From Aphelocoma coerulescens (taxonomy: Eukaryota; Chordata; Aves; Passeriformes; Corvidae): a stretch of 64,000 bases of DNA. The position numbers and the translations under genes were made by a program. This document shows, in pieces, positions 1-14,000 of this stretch (position 1 is its first letter; the number at the start of each line of letters is the position of its first letter). The notes beneath the pieces are model-generated. The model searched no databases and was not told where the DNA came from. It was given only the letters and a program-made list of their open reading frames with translations. The stretch lies in contig NC_091020.1 of assembly GCF_041296385.1 (NCBI RefSeq), positions 27,585,001 through 27,649,000 of the forward strand. Direction: 5' to 3'.

Positions 1-3000
1 ATATTTTTGTTTTCTCTTGGCCCCCATCCAACAAAGCACTTAGCCATATGTCTGCTTTTCCCCCTAGACTGGGGGTTTGGCTACTGGAAAGCACAAATCC
101 ATGCACCAGGAAAGGTATGTTATCCATTGCTACTGACAGTCAGTCAAACATGCTTAATAGCTGATTTAGACAACTGGAATGTGACAACTATCCTATGGAA
201 ATCCAGAGACTAATGGGCTCAGTGACCCTGTTCATAATGGAGGTGCAGCAGAGTAGTCTCAAAGCACACAACATCACAGAAAATTGCCTCATGTATGGCT
301 CTCCTTATGTTCTCTGGTTATCACACTTTAGAAATTGAGGCGTTCGATGAAAACCACTGGACTATAAATTGGTGCCTTCGACATGTAGTTTCTTACTCTC
401 ACAGTGTGACCTGCTCAGTGCACCCCACCAAAAGGGTAAACATGACAAGATAATGGATTCATTTTGGCAGCGGCAATACACTTTGATTTTTTATTATTTC
501 TACTTTGCTAGCTCACATTGAAAACTCCAAGAGTTCTCTTCAGCTGCTAATCTATGAATGGCTAATGGCTAGACCCTCATGTTCTGGGATTAATGTTACA
601 GAATGACAGAGAAATTTCTCACTAGACAAGCAAGCACTGGTCATAAATTTTCAGTTTGTTTATTTTGTTTGCAAAGTTTAGCTTTACTCTCTAAATATGC
701 TTTCAAATGCTAAACATGCTTTTAAATACACTCTCTAAAATGCTTTCCTGCTTTGCTTTTCAGATTATCTCAATGTTAATCTGCAACTAGATAATTTTGA
801 ACACCCTAGGAGCTGGAGGGCTGAATTTATAGTGAAGTCTAGCCTAATCCTTGTCAGTAGCTCCAATCCATTTTCTAGGTGAGCTAAAAGCACTCCTCTT
901 CTATCTTGACAATTTAAATGCATCACTAAGAAATCATCCTTCTAATCCACTTGCACAGATTTGTGTTTACTGCCAAAGTTCGTGTGTCTAAAGAATGCAA
1001 TATGGAACCAACAGAATGCTGAGGATCTACCTGGCAGTTTCCTGGCCCCTGAAATTGAAGGCTGTTTGTTTTGTTGAGGTATAAACTCTCTCCTGCACTC
1101 TGTCAAAGGAAATAAAAGCTAGAACCAGGGAAGGGAGAAAGCACCTTTTAAGGCTCCTGAAGATTTTAATTGAATCAGTGATTCAGGAAATCTCATTCTC
1201 CCTTCTGCTTGTTCTGAAATGGAGAGACAATGAGCAGATTTCTGTCAGTAGAGCAGATGCTCTGTGCATGCAGACATTTTTGTCTAATGATAGCTTTGAC
1301 GTTATGAGGAGTTTTGTGGGATCTGTTGCCTGGGGTATCTGTAAAGGATTCATTAAATGCCTTTCCTGTGAAAATTATAAGACATTCTCTTAAATATGAA
1401 AAAATTGCATAAAATTAGGCTTGTAATGATATTTCACTTTACTTAACACAGGATTGCACTGGCAGTAAGGTTTTAATTGCTCAAATTACAGTAACTTTCA
1501 GATGTCAAAATTACTTGCATTAATTGCCAGTGGAGACAAAGCAATAATGCTAACTAATGTACTAACACATTGCACACCCAATTAGCATTAATGGTATGGT
1601 TAAACTTCATATGTCTTTCTGAAACATGATTAAAAGGAATAAGCTACAAGATAAAGTTCAGAACTAAGATGAATGCACCTTTTCAGTCTTCAAGTTTTAG
1701 CCTAAGTATTTACTTGCACTGTATAAAAAAAAAAATCTTCAGATCTGTTTTTTAGATGATGCATATTTCCCTAACTTCATATTTAGGCTGATTTACATCA
1801 TATCAGAATATGGCTTTATTTTTCTTGCAATAGAAGCCAGCACTACCCCTCTGTTCATTTAGAACTATGTAAAATAGATGCAGCTCCACCAATGCAAAAA
1901 GATTAACACTTTTGTGCTTCACAGTACAAGCCTCTATTTCCATAGTGAAGCTGAACACTAATTTTCTGCTAAAAAGATTTTGCCTGTCATTTTCCTCTGT
2001 CCACTTCATGTAGCAGTATAAGGTTATCAGTGGGTTTATGTAGCATTGGCTAATTAAGCAGGGGAAGTTTTGTATGTACAAAGGGAATACCTTGACAAAT
2101 GGACTTAGCAATGTTGCTATTCTGGCCACTGACACAACAAAGTTATTATTTGGAGGAGGAGATTGTGAGATTCATTTGTATTCTGGCTTTTTACCATCAC
2201 TATGTAGGTGCGTAGTTGCTTGAAAACAGGTTCAAGTTATAGAATGATAAAAGCCTTGGTCTCAAGCATTGCACCTGTTGTATGTCTCTGACCAGGACTA
2301 AAAACAGCTCAGTGGAGTGAAATTTCATTTACAACTCCTTTTTGGAAAACCAGGCTCTCCTCTTCAGACCTCGGTCTGCTGTATGCCTTAGGCTGGTCTA
2401 GCTGGGAAGGCTTGAAAGAAGCTTTTACACTAAAATCACTCTGGTTTTTATGGACATTATGAAGGGTAACTACACTTTAGGAAGCTCAAAAAATAGCTCA
2501 AAAATAGTGTTTCAGAGGAAGGCACCTACTATGAGATGGCAGAGAATGCACCTGGACTGGGAAGGAGGAACAAATGGGATTTCTGTCTTTTAACAGGAAC
2601 CAGAAGGACTATGCTGGCATTACAACTTTTACGCCCAGGACGTGCTGACAGTGAGGTGTGAAGGACAGCATGAGTGTGAAGGCATCACCCCCACATTTGA
2701 CGTGTGTCCTTGTAGTGGCTACAAGAGGACTACTGCTCATCTGGACTTTTTCAGTCACTTTGACACATTCCTTAATTCTGCCTAGGAGTTTTATGCATTT
2801 GGATCTTAAACATTTGTCTAAAGTGGTTCTCTGAGTGGAAATGTTGGTTTCTCTCTCAAAAATCCCAACACCTCTTTGTCTATTCCTAGCTCTCCTTTAT
2901 CTTATCTTAAGGAAACAGACTCTTCTGTACCAGGAATGTGTTCAGGTTGCCATCCAGAAGGTATTTTCTCCCTCTCAGCTGGAAACCACACAAACAACTA

Positions 3001-5047
3001 TGATTAAAATAAAACAAAACTCATATAATGCTACTTGTTACCATCAGAGAGGCACCACATGTTTTGTCCTCTGCATTTAACATGTCGTGCGATAATGAAA
3101 TTAGTAAATCTGAGATCCAGTGTTTAAGAGGATTTTCCTCTACTGTTGTTTGGAAAATATTTTTGATAATAGAGCCACAAATTAAATTTTGAAAACTGCA
3201 GGAAGGTAATAATAGCAATAGTAAGCCCATACTCTTTAAATAGGTTTTTCAAATTGCTACACAGCAGTACATGGTATCATGACCTGGAAATAAGGGATTC
3301 TTTACACTGGTTTTACATAGCCAGCAAACCTGTTTCTCACTGTAGAATTAATGGAGAAGTGTCCTCTGTTCAAATACTAAAAAATACAAAATAGATGGGA
3401 AAGTTTTGGCATTTTAACTTCACTGGATTACTTGCTAAATTTTTCAATGCACGTATCTGAAAACTCTTTTGGCATTATCTTTAAAAGGCAATATTATTGA
3501 GAGAGTCTACATTTAAGGAAAATAGAGCCCAAATAAAGAGTAGCAGAATGAACAGAGAATTTCTTATTGGCTCATAGTGGTCACCAGAGCAACTGGTGCT
3601 TCTGAAGGAGCTGTGAGAAGCTGCCTGTGTGGCACGGCATCTCCATCACACCAGAGGAAGGAACGAGTCAGAGTGGGCAAGAGATCAGTTCATGTCCTGA
3701 AATCAAAAGGTTTAATATTCTCTACCAAAGTTGTTATCTCTTAGTAACTCCAGATATGTAATCCTCATTGTAAATGCCATCAAATTCCACTGTCTAGTAG
3801 CACAGTAATTTTATTAAATGTCTTATTCGGGAATTACAAGAAAAAATAGAAAAATCATTTACAACCTTGTACACTCTCTATATGCACATATTTATGAATT
3901 AAAGGCTTTGTTTGTGATCTGCATCCTTTTCACTCGTATTTTCTAATCTCCTTTTAGTGTTTTTTGGATGGTATGTTTACACAACAGAACATGACATAAT
4001 CCACACCATAAATTAGGAAAGCCACCATGATATTCTCTACACTTTCTCAACCCCTGCACCTACTTTGGGGTAGCAGCTGTGTGGCCATCCCTACTAAAGG
4101 ATTCTGTAGGCATTCAAATTTCAACTGAGCTGAAGGAGATATTTTATTAACTAATGCAAAAGCAATGCATTGAGGATTATTACATTCCCAGAAATCATCC
4201 CAAAGTCCCTGATGTGAAAATTGCTGAGGAGAGATTGTTAAGAGGAAGTATTATATGTGCTGGTCTTCTATTTCCCCCAGCCTAGGTACCCACCTGCCTC
4301 CCCTCTCAGAGCCTGGGTGTGACATAGACCACTGGTGCTGCTCAGCACAACCCTTCTCAGATACTATACTAGTCTGTCCTGGCATCAGAATAGCAAGAAT
4401 AAAGTTCAGAAATGGGCTGAGCCTCAGGTGGTCAGCTGTCTTTGGCTGTTATTAAATCAACACAGCTTCAGTTCCTAGACTGGATCCTGGTCTTTTACAG
4501 GAACTGGGCAGATGAATTGGACAGAGTGGAGAGCAGCAGTAAAGAAGATTAACTGGTTTGAATCCTAGATGACTGACATGTGTTTACAAAGTATTTTGGC
4601 TGAAGGCTAAGTATGTTGCAATCAAGAAAATGAAGAGCAAAGAGCAGAATCTAACCTACAGCTGGAGGAAAAGGGGCTTTCTTGCTATGAATAAGTGGTA
4701 TTCAATGCTTGAAGATTTCTTATTCATAATAAAAGTTCAAACTGAATGAAGAGATGTTGATTTTCTGGAAACTACAAAACTGGGATGCAGTCCATGATTA
4801 AAGCAAAGTTTCATCATGTTCAGTAAAGCTAATGTGATGGTAAGAACAGAAGTTGGTTAAAACTACATGTCTCTGTAATGCATTCAGCATTTTAAACCAC
4901 AGATTCCATTTAGGGGCTAAATATTAATACAGATCTCCACATATTACATTCAAATACCAATTAGTAAGTCAGTATTTCTAAGTGACCAGAAGTGACCCCA
5001 CATAAATATAGAAAATAAAGGACAAAATGTGTTTAAGCTAGTACATT
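1..5047. other. AT-rich single-copy DNA, no gene recognised
   Basis: No open frame above about 110 codons, no recognised transposable element and no RNA gene. An 11-A run sits near 1726-1736. The only segment with exon-like boundaries is the one at 2597-2785, entered separately. Short open frames such as 1803-2135 on - have no recognisable product. Confidence 0.6.
2597..2785 (+). other. Exon-like open segment ending in a stop (unrecognised)
   Basis: TTCTGTCTTTTAACAG is a good splice acceptor. From 2597 the frame is open for 62 codons to TAG at 2783-2785. The product starts EPEGLCWHYNFYAQDVLTVR and contains five cysteines, four of them within a short central stretch. The segment is richer in G+C than its flanks. 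A donor-like GTGAGG inside (near 2651) would give a shorter exon. I recognise no family, and chance is the simplest reading. Confidence 0.12.
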
Positions 5048-5068
5048 AAAAAAAAAAAAAAAAAAAAA
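5048..5068 (+). repeat. Poly(A) tract, 21 A, preceded by AATAAA
   Basis: An uninterrupted run of 21 A. A canonical AATAAA hexamer is at 5014-5019, 28 nt before the run, which is the spacing of a polyadenylated transcript end. This could mark the 3' end of an old retroposed mRNA. No recognisable gene sequence lies upstream and I found no matching target-site duplication, so a simple A microsatellite is equally possible. Confidence 0.9.
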
Positions 5069-8000
5069 GAGGATATTAAAGCTGATATTAGACTTTAGTC
5101 CATTGTCAGCAACAGCTGTCAGAGCAGGCAGGTAGGATAGTGCAGGGCAAAAAGGTTAAGGAGCCTCATGAATATGAAAAGCTTTAAATTACTGCTGATA
5201 TTGACCCATTGTGAGACACAGGACTGGACCCTACAAAGCACACCAGAAGGACAGGGCCACTGAGTGGGACACTTGCTGGCCCCAGAAGCCCTGTGCACTC
5301 AGAGCATCAGAAACTCAGGAGGCAAATAAATTTTATCCTTCAGGAAACAGAAAAAACCCTTTTTACTGAGCAATTCATAGTCCTGGCTTCATATTTTCTT
5401 CTTAAGCAGCTAGATGTTACAGATTATCTCATAATAGACAGAAACTTTCTCCTATGTTTTCTTTCACTATGAAACACAGCCAACAAAAGAGGAAATTTAA
5501 CTTAAGAACCTGGCAGTAACAGAAAAATAAGCCCTTTTCCTGTTCGGAAAAAAACACAAAACCATCACCAGCCATGAAATTCAAATGTCATCTCAAGCTA
5601 GGCATGTAGTTTGAGCTATCAATCACAGAAAAAATTCTTCTTGCATCTGCATGAAAAATACATTTCAACAATTTTGGGCCACAAACACTCCCACAATTCA
5701 CACAGACATTTTTCTCTATGCTCTTTACTGGCTTTAGTACTATGAGCCAAAGGATATTTTAGGCAAAGTATGTTTTTCTAAGTTTATTCCAGGACATTTA
5801 AATAGGATGTGTGAAATAATTATTCTACTCTACTACTAAAGAGCTGCAGCCCAAGAAGGATGTTCAGTTTAAAGACACAGATGGACTAGAAAGATGCCAG
5901 GAAAACTACAGAATTACTTCAGGTCTAGAAAGCACAACCTCTGAAGAAAAGATTAATACCCCCCCAATGCTGAGCATGAATAAGGACATGGCAAATCCTG
6001 AGGTACATAAAAGGCACTTATAAAGAGGAGGACTATTCTCTTCACAAGATGCAATGGGTCTTGGTGCAGCCAGAAAGACTGAGGTGAAACAATAGGAAAA
6101 TCTGATATAAAACAGTGAAGCAGTGAAGGTTTTTAAGAGCAGGTTTGGCAGACATTTGTCAGGATTGATTAAAGCTGATCTGGATCTAGGGCAAAGGAAT
6201 GGAGAAACCGATCACTTAAAATACTGTCCAGTCCTATTTTCCTTCATCTGATCTCTTTCCTACTGAGTCAATGAGATTTGGTCAGCATGCACTCTGTGAG
6301 AGTCAAAAGGGCTAAATTCTTTGCTCATTTCTAAACATTATTTCATTTGAATCCCTTTCCACTGTCTGTGTAGATTATTTGATGAATACATTTTATCATT
6401 ACTGTGTTATGTGACACCTTGATAGATGTCAAATTTTAAAATTATATAATTTTTGGTCAATTATAAAGATGCAGCATTTATAATGCAGTTTTCTTAGTCA
6501 ATAGTTGTGCTGCAGTCCAGAATATTTGAATTTTTGTCAAGGAGCCTACTTGCAGAAAAGTAGAAAAGTCACAGCTTGTACTATAAAATGGAGGCTAGAT
6601 ACATTTATTAAAGCAAAATATTCCAGTGCTGTCTAGAAGAATTGAGATCTCCTTCCAGTTTTAATTCTCCAATTTAATTACCTCTTTTATGAATCAATCT
6701 ACTACTTCTTGTAACCAACTTTGTAAGGAAACAAGTGGAAATGCTGGAAGGATTATCTGCTTATGTTGCTATATCTTGGCAGCTTTTATGCTGCTAAAAA
6801 ATCAGATCTGTGACTAAAGAAATAAACAATACTCAGAAGCATTATATAGTTGCAGCATGTTATGCATTAATACTGCTGAAATACTGACCCCCCCAAAAAT
6901 ATCCATGTTGTTTACATAGCTTTCCATGCTATGCTATAGAAGCAATAAGCACTTGCTTATTTATAATATCAGTTGCGAGTCACTAATCTGGAAAATTAGA
7001 TTTCTGAAAGAACACAGATTGCATTTGCCAAGAACCAAAAATCTATTTGAATCACTTCATTCTTTTTAATAAACTTTCTCTGTGAAACATTGATATTGAA
7101 GAAATCAATATGACTTTTTTAAAAATATCCCTATTGTCATTCATTTATTCAAATAGAGACCTTAGCCTTAATTAAAATATCGCTGCAGAGACCCAAGGGA
7201 AGCACATATGTATAATTCCTACAATTACTTATTTATTATTTCAATTAATTATTTATTACTAAGAGTTTTTTTTTCAAAAAAAGCTCACAGAATTTTAATC
7301 AACGTTACAGTAGACTCTGAGTACTAAAATTGCACATACAGAACACTTTCATATATCAAACTGAAGTCAAAATAATTTCAATATATGTTAATCTATAAGC
7401 AATTCCATTTTTGTGGAAGTGCAAATAAAGTTACACACAGCCAAAGACCAAAAACTCAGCTGCACACATGGCTGCAATGTCAGTTTGGTTGAGTAGTCAG
7501 ACACTTCCCTCAGGCAAAGATCCACCCAGCCTGATCCTCCTCAGCCTCCTAACACAGGGATGATGGTGTGGAGTTGGGGAGCACAGCTGTGGTTCTCTCA
7601 TGCTCCCCATGCACTCTCAGAGAGAAGGATTCAGGTTGATGGGCCTCTAAACTCCAGAAGTAGATATTAAATAGCAGCAATCCATGTGTGTTGAGGGTCC
7701 AGCTACCTCCAACCCCCTCCTGGATCAAGTGGGCATAGACCTCACCAAGCCCATTTGGATTGAAAGATCACACTTGTCACCTTTTATCACCAGAAACACT
7801 TTTGAAGCAGATTATGCGTTCAATTATTAAGTTGCCATTTAGGGGTTGGTGAAAATCTGGCCTCACTTGTTGAACTCCACTTTGTCACAGTCTACATTAA
7901 TTAAGCCTGCCTTAGGCTGTTTTTAAATGAACCTCCCATCAACATCTTCTCATTACAGCATGGTCAAACCATGCCAGCAGTGCAGCTCCGGAAAGTTTAT

Positions 8001-11000
8001 TTTGCTAAAGGACTAGTCCAGAAATATCAATAAATTATACTAATTCTATTTAAAGTGTGAAGCCAGCTACTGTCCCTGGATATGTACTAATGTGTGAGAA
8101 TTGACTACACTGCAAACTGTGTACAGATGTAACTGCACATTGGATAGCTAAAATCTTATAAAAGCAGCTTCCTTTGGGATTATTGGACTGTTACCAGACC
8201 GAGTAAGCAGCAGTGTTCTGCTGAGGTGGAAGGCAAAGAGTAAGGAAAAGTGGAGTCTCTGTTTCAGTGAATTGTGCTCAACTGTTTCTTTTCTGTTTTA
8301 GCATTCAGTACAACCACACTAAGGAAGTTGTTAAAAACCTTCACCTTTTTGTAGGTACTTCTTAAAACATACACTATCAATACCACAGCATTCTGAAGGA
8401 CTTCCTAGTTTCATCTTGCTTCAAATTCACAAGGCCAAAGGTAAAAATGTTTACTCAGGATCTGCACAAAAGAATTTATCTCTGAAAGATTTGCCACAAC
8501 ATCTACAACAGAGGTAACTCAAAGGTGAGTGTCACAGCCTTGCCTCTCAGGCATCAATAGATACCAGTTAGAGGAGGTATGTTCTCCTCTCCCCTACCCT
8601 GGCTTTTGTTTACAGTGATTGAATACTAAAGGAAGAAAAAAAAATACAGTGACATATTTTATTGCATCTTCTTAAGGCCTAGAAATCCTTGTAATAAATA
8701 ATTATGTGAATTTGGGTCTGAATATGCACATATGCAGTCACATGAAAGCTCTTTCCACATTAAGGCAAGGGGCATAATGACAAAGCCTAGACCAAGCTTG
8801 CTTAAGGTAAATTGGCACCAAAATCATAGCATTTCTTTGTGTTAGGCATTAGACATACCAAGAAGACAGAAAAAAATGGGTGAGGCTGGTGATGGCCAGC
8901 CAAGGGCAGCTTCGTACCAGGGCCTGGGGAGTACAGAACACTTTTAGCTTACTGACATTACTGAAATGTTTGAAGAAAACAAGATAAGAAATCCTCCCCA
9001 TCTGGTTTGCAAGATTTTGATGAACATATGGGACATCCTGCTGGTAGGAAAGTGAGGTTTACAGCCATATGCTCAGCCAGTCTCTGGTATGACTATTGTA
9101 GGTCTGCAGTATGCTGAGAATGGTTCGTGTGTATTTGAATTTCTGATGATGCTGTACAAAAATCATAATGACCCAGCTGAGCTTCATCTGTGAGGTGCCA
9201 CAAGGAAAAGAGGTTGGGAGAAGAGGATATTCTTGTGTCCTTTTTTCTGCTGAGCTCATTGGTGTGGAGAGTTTGCAGTTTGGGGTTTCTTATTCATTTG
9301 TTTGTTTGGGTTTTTTTTTGTTTCTAAAATTGTGATAAGATTGTGCCAAGACAATAACAACTTGGAGTTGCAATATATTAAGATATTTCCAGGTAGCTGT
9401 TGACAATTAAAAGGTGCTGAAGTTATTAAAATCTAGTAGTTATGATGTCTCTCTATCCATGAATATATAGAGCTGTGTTTTAATCTGTCAATTATATTTT
9501 TTTTTATTAATTCAAACTGTTGGTAAAAGGCCAGCAATAAAAAAAAAAGTTAAAATAGGAATATTAAAATTCTTATTTGTTAGTGTTCAAAATAATATTT
9601 TTTAAGACTTTCCTCAGTTCATCAAGGATATAACTAGAATTATAAAGATGTAATGATTTGCTGTGTCAAACCCACATAATCTTCAAATAAACTGCTTGTG
9701 CAGTATCACTCCAATAACATATTATTTCACAGCTATAACAAGGCCAAAGATACACTGAGCTTAAACAGATGGGATTGTGTTTGTAATACATTATTAGGCA
9801 GAGCCCTTTCAAGGAGCCCAAGACATTTCAATGGAACTTAGGACAAATTAGTCATGGCCAGCAAGGCTCTCCAGCAGCAACACAAGATGTCTGATAAGTA
9901 GCTTAAGATTTAACAACTACCTCAGAGAATTCCTGAGTATTACACAGGGTACTCATCTTCTGATCCATTGCATCTTAAAGAGAAGTGGAAGCAAACCAAG
10001 CAGATTTCTCTGTTATTCATTATTTACCTGATGTCCTAACCCTTGATATTTTTTAGAACAGTCAAGTCTCTTGACTCCTTTGACAAGGTGAATTATGTTG
10101 GAGATGAGGCAGAGGAAAAATGCCATAGTCTGTGTACAAATCTGTTTTCAAAAACAACACACATAAACCTCCAGTTCCGTCTCCAGAGAGAGTAGATTCC
10201 TTTCCCTCTTGGTCTTGACTGAAAGGTCTTTTATGACAACAACATTTCCATGCCAAGATTAAGTAAATTGCCATAGAGAAACTGTAACAGTTTGTGTGCA
10301 TTGACAGGGCACTTGAGCACAGTAATACTTGGGAGCTTTATTTAACTTCCTTCCCCTTTAGTATCAACAGAGTAACCTGCTTCTCCACAATCTTTTATAA
10401 GAGGGGAATTCAGAGGAAACCAGATTTTAGACAACAAAGGTAAAAGCTCAGAATCCCTTTTTCTGACTCAATAGAATTTTCTCAGTTCCTGTAGCAAAGA
10501 AACTGTGTTCCTTGTGTCAGTAAGTACCTTACAGTAGAATGAAAGGCTGTTTAACTTTTATTAAAGACTAAACCCTAAATCCTGATGCCTTACATTCTGA
10601 ACTTTGTCCTTATGACTAAAGGACAGGCTGTACTGATACAGAAAAGTGACAAAGTAAAGAAAGAATTCCAGGAGAAACAAATGCTATGACATTGTCTCAG
10701 TATCTGAAATGAAAGCACTTACTAAAAAAACATTCAAAAAGAGCAAGATACAGATAGGGGGAAAGGAAGGTGGATTCTTGTCCTGAGGGTATTTAGCTTA
10801 CAAAATTTGCACTCACACATGGAACATACTGGCCAGTTGCAAAGAAGCACTAGCACCCAATATGGAAGTTAGGACAGATTTTTCTACCTCATTGGATTCT
10901 TCTTCATCACTAAGTTTCTGTTTCATATTTATGGCTTTTTGTGGGGTTTCCAACATAGATCTTAAACAATATCATTAGGAATCATTGTGCATTACAGGGA

Positions 11001-14000
11001 TTGCAGTTCTAATCTAGATGGGCTAACTGGACTATTTAGATTAAAACAATTTGTTGGGATAGCAAACTACTCAATATATGACAACAGATGGATGACTATT
11101 TGCATTATGCCCATCAGATTCACTGCCTCAAGGCTTGTAAGAGGGTCCTCAGAAAGGAGACTTTCAGCTACTGTCTAAAGCATCTGCATGTGACAGCATT
11201 CCTCCAAGAATGCAGAGGACTTGTATGTCCATCATAGGAATATAGGAAAAATCACAAACATGATAAAAAGTGAATATTTCTCCAAAATGTGTCTGTAGTT
11301 TCAGAAATTCCTGCCACATCTCATAAACCTTTAAGAAATATGACATTTATTTTATGTCTCATGGAATATCATCTAACATAATAATAAAACACATGCAGAC
11401 AAACTGAGAACCTAACAGAACTCCAATTCACTACAGATTTTTTTCAGCATAATTATGTTTTATGGCTTTAGCTGTGCATTCTTTGGGAAATAATTTTCTT
11501 GCAGGAATTTATTGGTTTGCTTTTCTGTTATAAACAAAAAAACCCCAACTTTTTTTGGAAATGGAGCAGTATTACATTCTAGCTGTTCCCTAATAGATAA
11601 AAAGGAACAGAACAAGTGAAAGTGGAGGTATGGAGTAGAAGGAAACTAGAAATTTATGTAAAGCCCATCTTCTTGGAATGGCTGATCATGGAAATCATTA
11701 AAAATAAGATTATATTCTTATGGGGAGTATTTCAGATGCAATGTTTAGAAAAAGCCAGGCTGGGAGCAGTTAATAAGGACTGACTGTCTAAGGTTCTTCA
11801 GAAAGTCTGCAGCACTTGAAACTGTGTCAGACACTGCAGACAGAGCCTGTCCAATGTAATTCTCTCAGCTCAGTTTTGAACACTCTGACCTTAGCTTTGC
11901 TGTGACAAATACTCCCAAAGGGCTTAGAAGACTGTTAAGGGAAAGATCAAACACGAATTTCTTCCTCCTGGTTGCTGTAGCATTTGTGACCACTTCCAGT
12001 GACTTGTCTCTTGCAATGGGCAGCCCCTTGTGAAGTCCTGTGCTTTCATGCTGGTTTCTGTGTAGACATCAACTTTGGGTTCATCTCTTCAATAGCAGCT
12101 CTGAGGGACTGATTGTGAAATGGTAATTTCTAACCAAGAGACTATATGATTTTTTCTTAATGTTTTCTGTAACTGCTAGCATTAAAAAACCAGTATTACA
12201 TGAGGTAGGAAGTTATTTCAAAAACAAATGGTTATTTGCTTCTGTTTGAGGAAAACATATTCCAGGGGAAACATAATTCAAGGATTTTTCATTATCTTTA
12301 AAATGGGTAAGAGCTATATCATGAAAAGTTAAAAAAGGGCACTGTCTCCCTTGGCTACCCTAGAAAGCTTATACAATAAGAGTGCTTGAGACTCTCTTCC
12401 AAGGCTACAGCTCTGTCACCCCGCTAAGGCTCAGCAAAGCAGAAAGAAAGTATAGCAAAGGAAGTAGCAGTCCCCTACCAGAGTCCTGCTACAGGACTGG
12501 AGAGCACAGTCTTTTGGAACCTCACACTTCTGAGCCTCCTTCTACAGCCACAGAAGATGTCCATTACAAGGTAAAGCTCCAGGCTTCCCATTTCCTAGCT
12601 TCCCCACTCCTGTTGCAGGTCTCCCCATAGTATTTCTCCTTTTTTTTTCTATCCCCACATATCAGCCTTCCACCCTTCCATGTCTCAGACTTGTCTGCAC
12701 TCAGCAAGTCTCACCCCCATTTTACTCCCTCTCACAACAGAGCTGGTGCCCAGTGTATTGGATCCCTTTTGGGATGCTGGCTTTTTCCTGTTAAAACACA
12801 TAGCCTAGAACCCCAGTAAGACTGGCCTGACATGCCTTGTTTTTCACGAATCCTGGTAACTGTTATTCATCTCCACAGTGTCTTCTAAGTCTGTCCTAAT
12901 CTTCATATTCTTACGCATTGCTTCCATGATTATTTATTTCATAATTTATGCAGTGATTAACATTACTCAGAATTAAAATACCCTAGCCAGCCTAAGGCAT
13001 GGACTGTGCTCACTCTTCCCCCATCACCCCTAAACTCTCAGGAGGAATAGTCCAGTGATTGCTCCATAGATTAGCAGACCTGTGGTTTTTCAGTCACCCC
13101 ATGCCACCAGATCAAATGAGTAACTAAAGCCCCTAATGAACTGGAGGGCATGGGTGGCTTCTGGCATCAACAGCTAGGGTTAGCTGGCATTTAACTCTTC
13201 ATTACTTAAAATCAGCTTCACACAGAAACAACCTCAGTGTTATCACACAATTTAGGAAGCTTTTCCCAAGGTTTCGGGTTGAATATAGTGTGCTTCTGAG
13301 GATCACTGCTTGTCAGCACTGAAAGGCTGAAATTCTCAGAACCCAGGGCTCCAGCAAGCTTCCAAGTCAATGCCTACAACAAGTTCAGGGATCAGGAAAA
13401 GAATTAATTAGCTTCTTATCAAAAACAAATTCACCAAAAAAACCCTAAAACCCAGATTCGGATAGGTTTGGAATTAGACAGGATCTTTTTCTATTGGTTT
13501 GTGCTTTATTTTTCAGGTGAATGAAAGAAGAAATCATTAGATTTAGAAAAACTGCTTCTCCTGTGTCTGTCTATATTGCACCAAAGAGATGGGAATGAAC
13601 AGCAGTTCCAGACCCACACATTTAACTTTCCACTCCTGACAATCTAAAGCTCTGTGGAAGCAAATGTCACAGACACAGTACATTCTGCTCCAAAGGACAA
13701 AGCACTTCATTCTCAGGTTTGGTAATTCAGAATGCAGTCTGTTATTGACAGCTGAGCTTAAAGAGGGCAAAGATTAGAGTATGAAAGGAATTTTTCTGAT
13801 GTATATTTTAATACAATAATTGCTGGTTAAGGAGGACAGTGCATCACTAGACTTGTAATCAGTCAGCAATATTCACTCCCATTCATTGCTGCGTGCAGCA
13901 GTAAAAGAAAAGAATTTAATGTAAGCGGATACCATCTCAAAAAGCAAATATATATGTATATTTCCCACTATAGCTAGCAGTGACCTGTTCCTCCCTGGAA

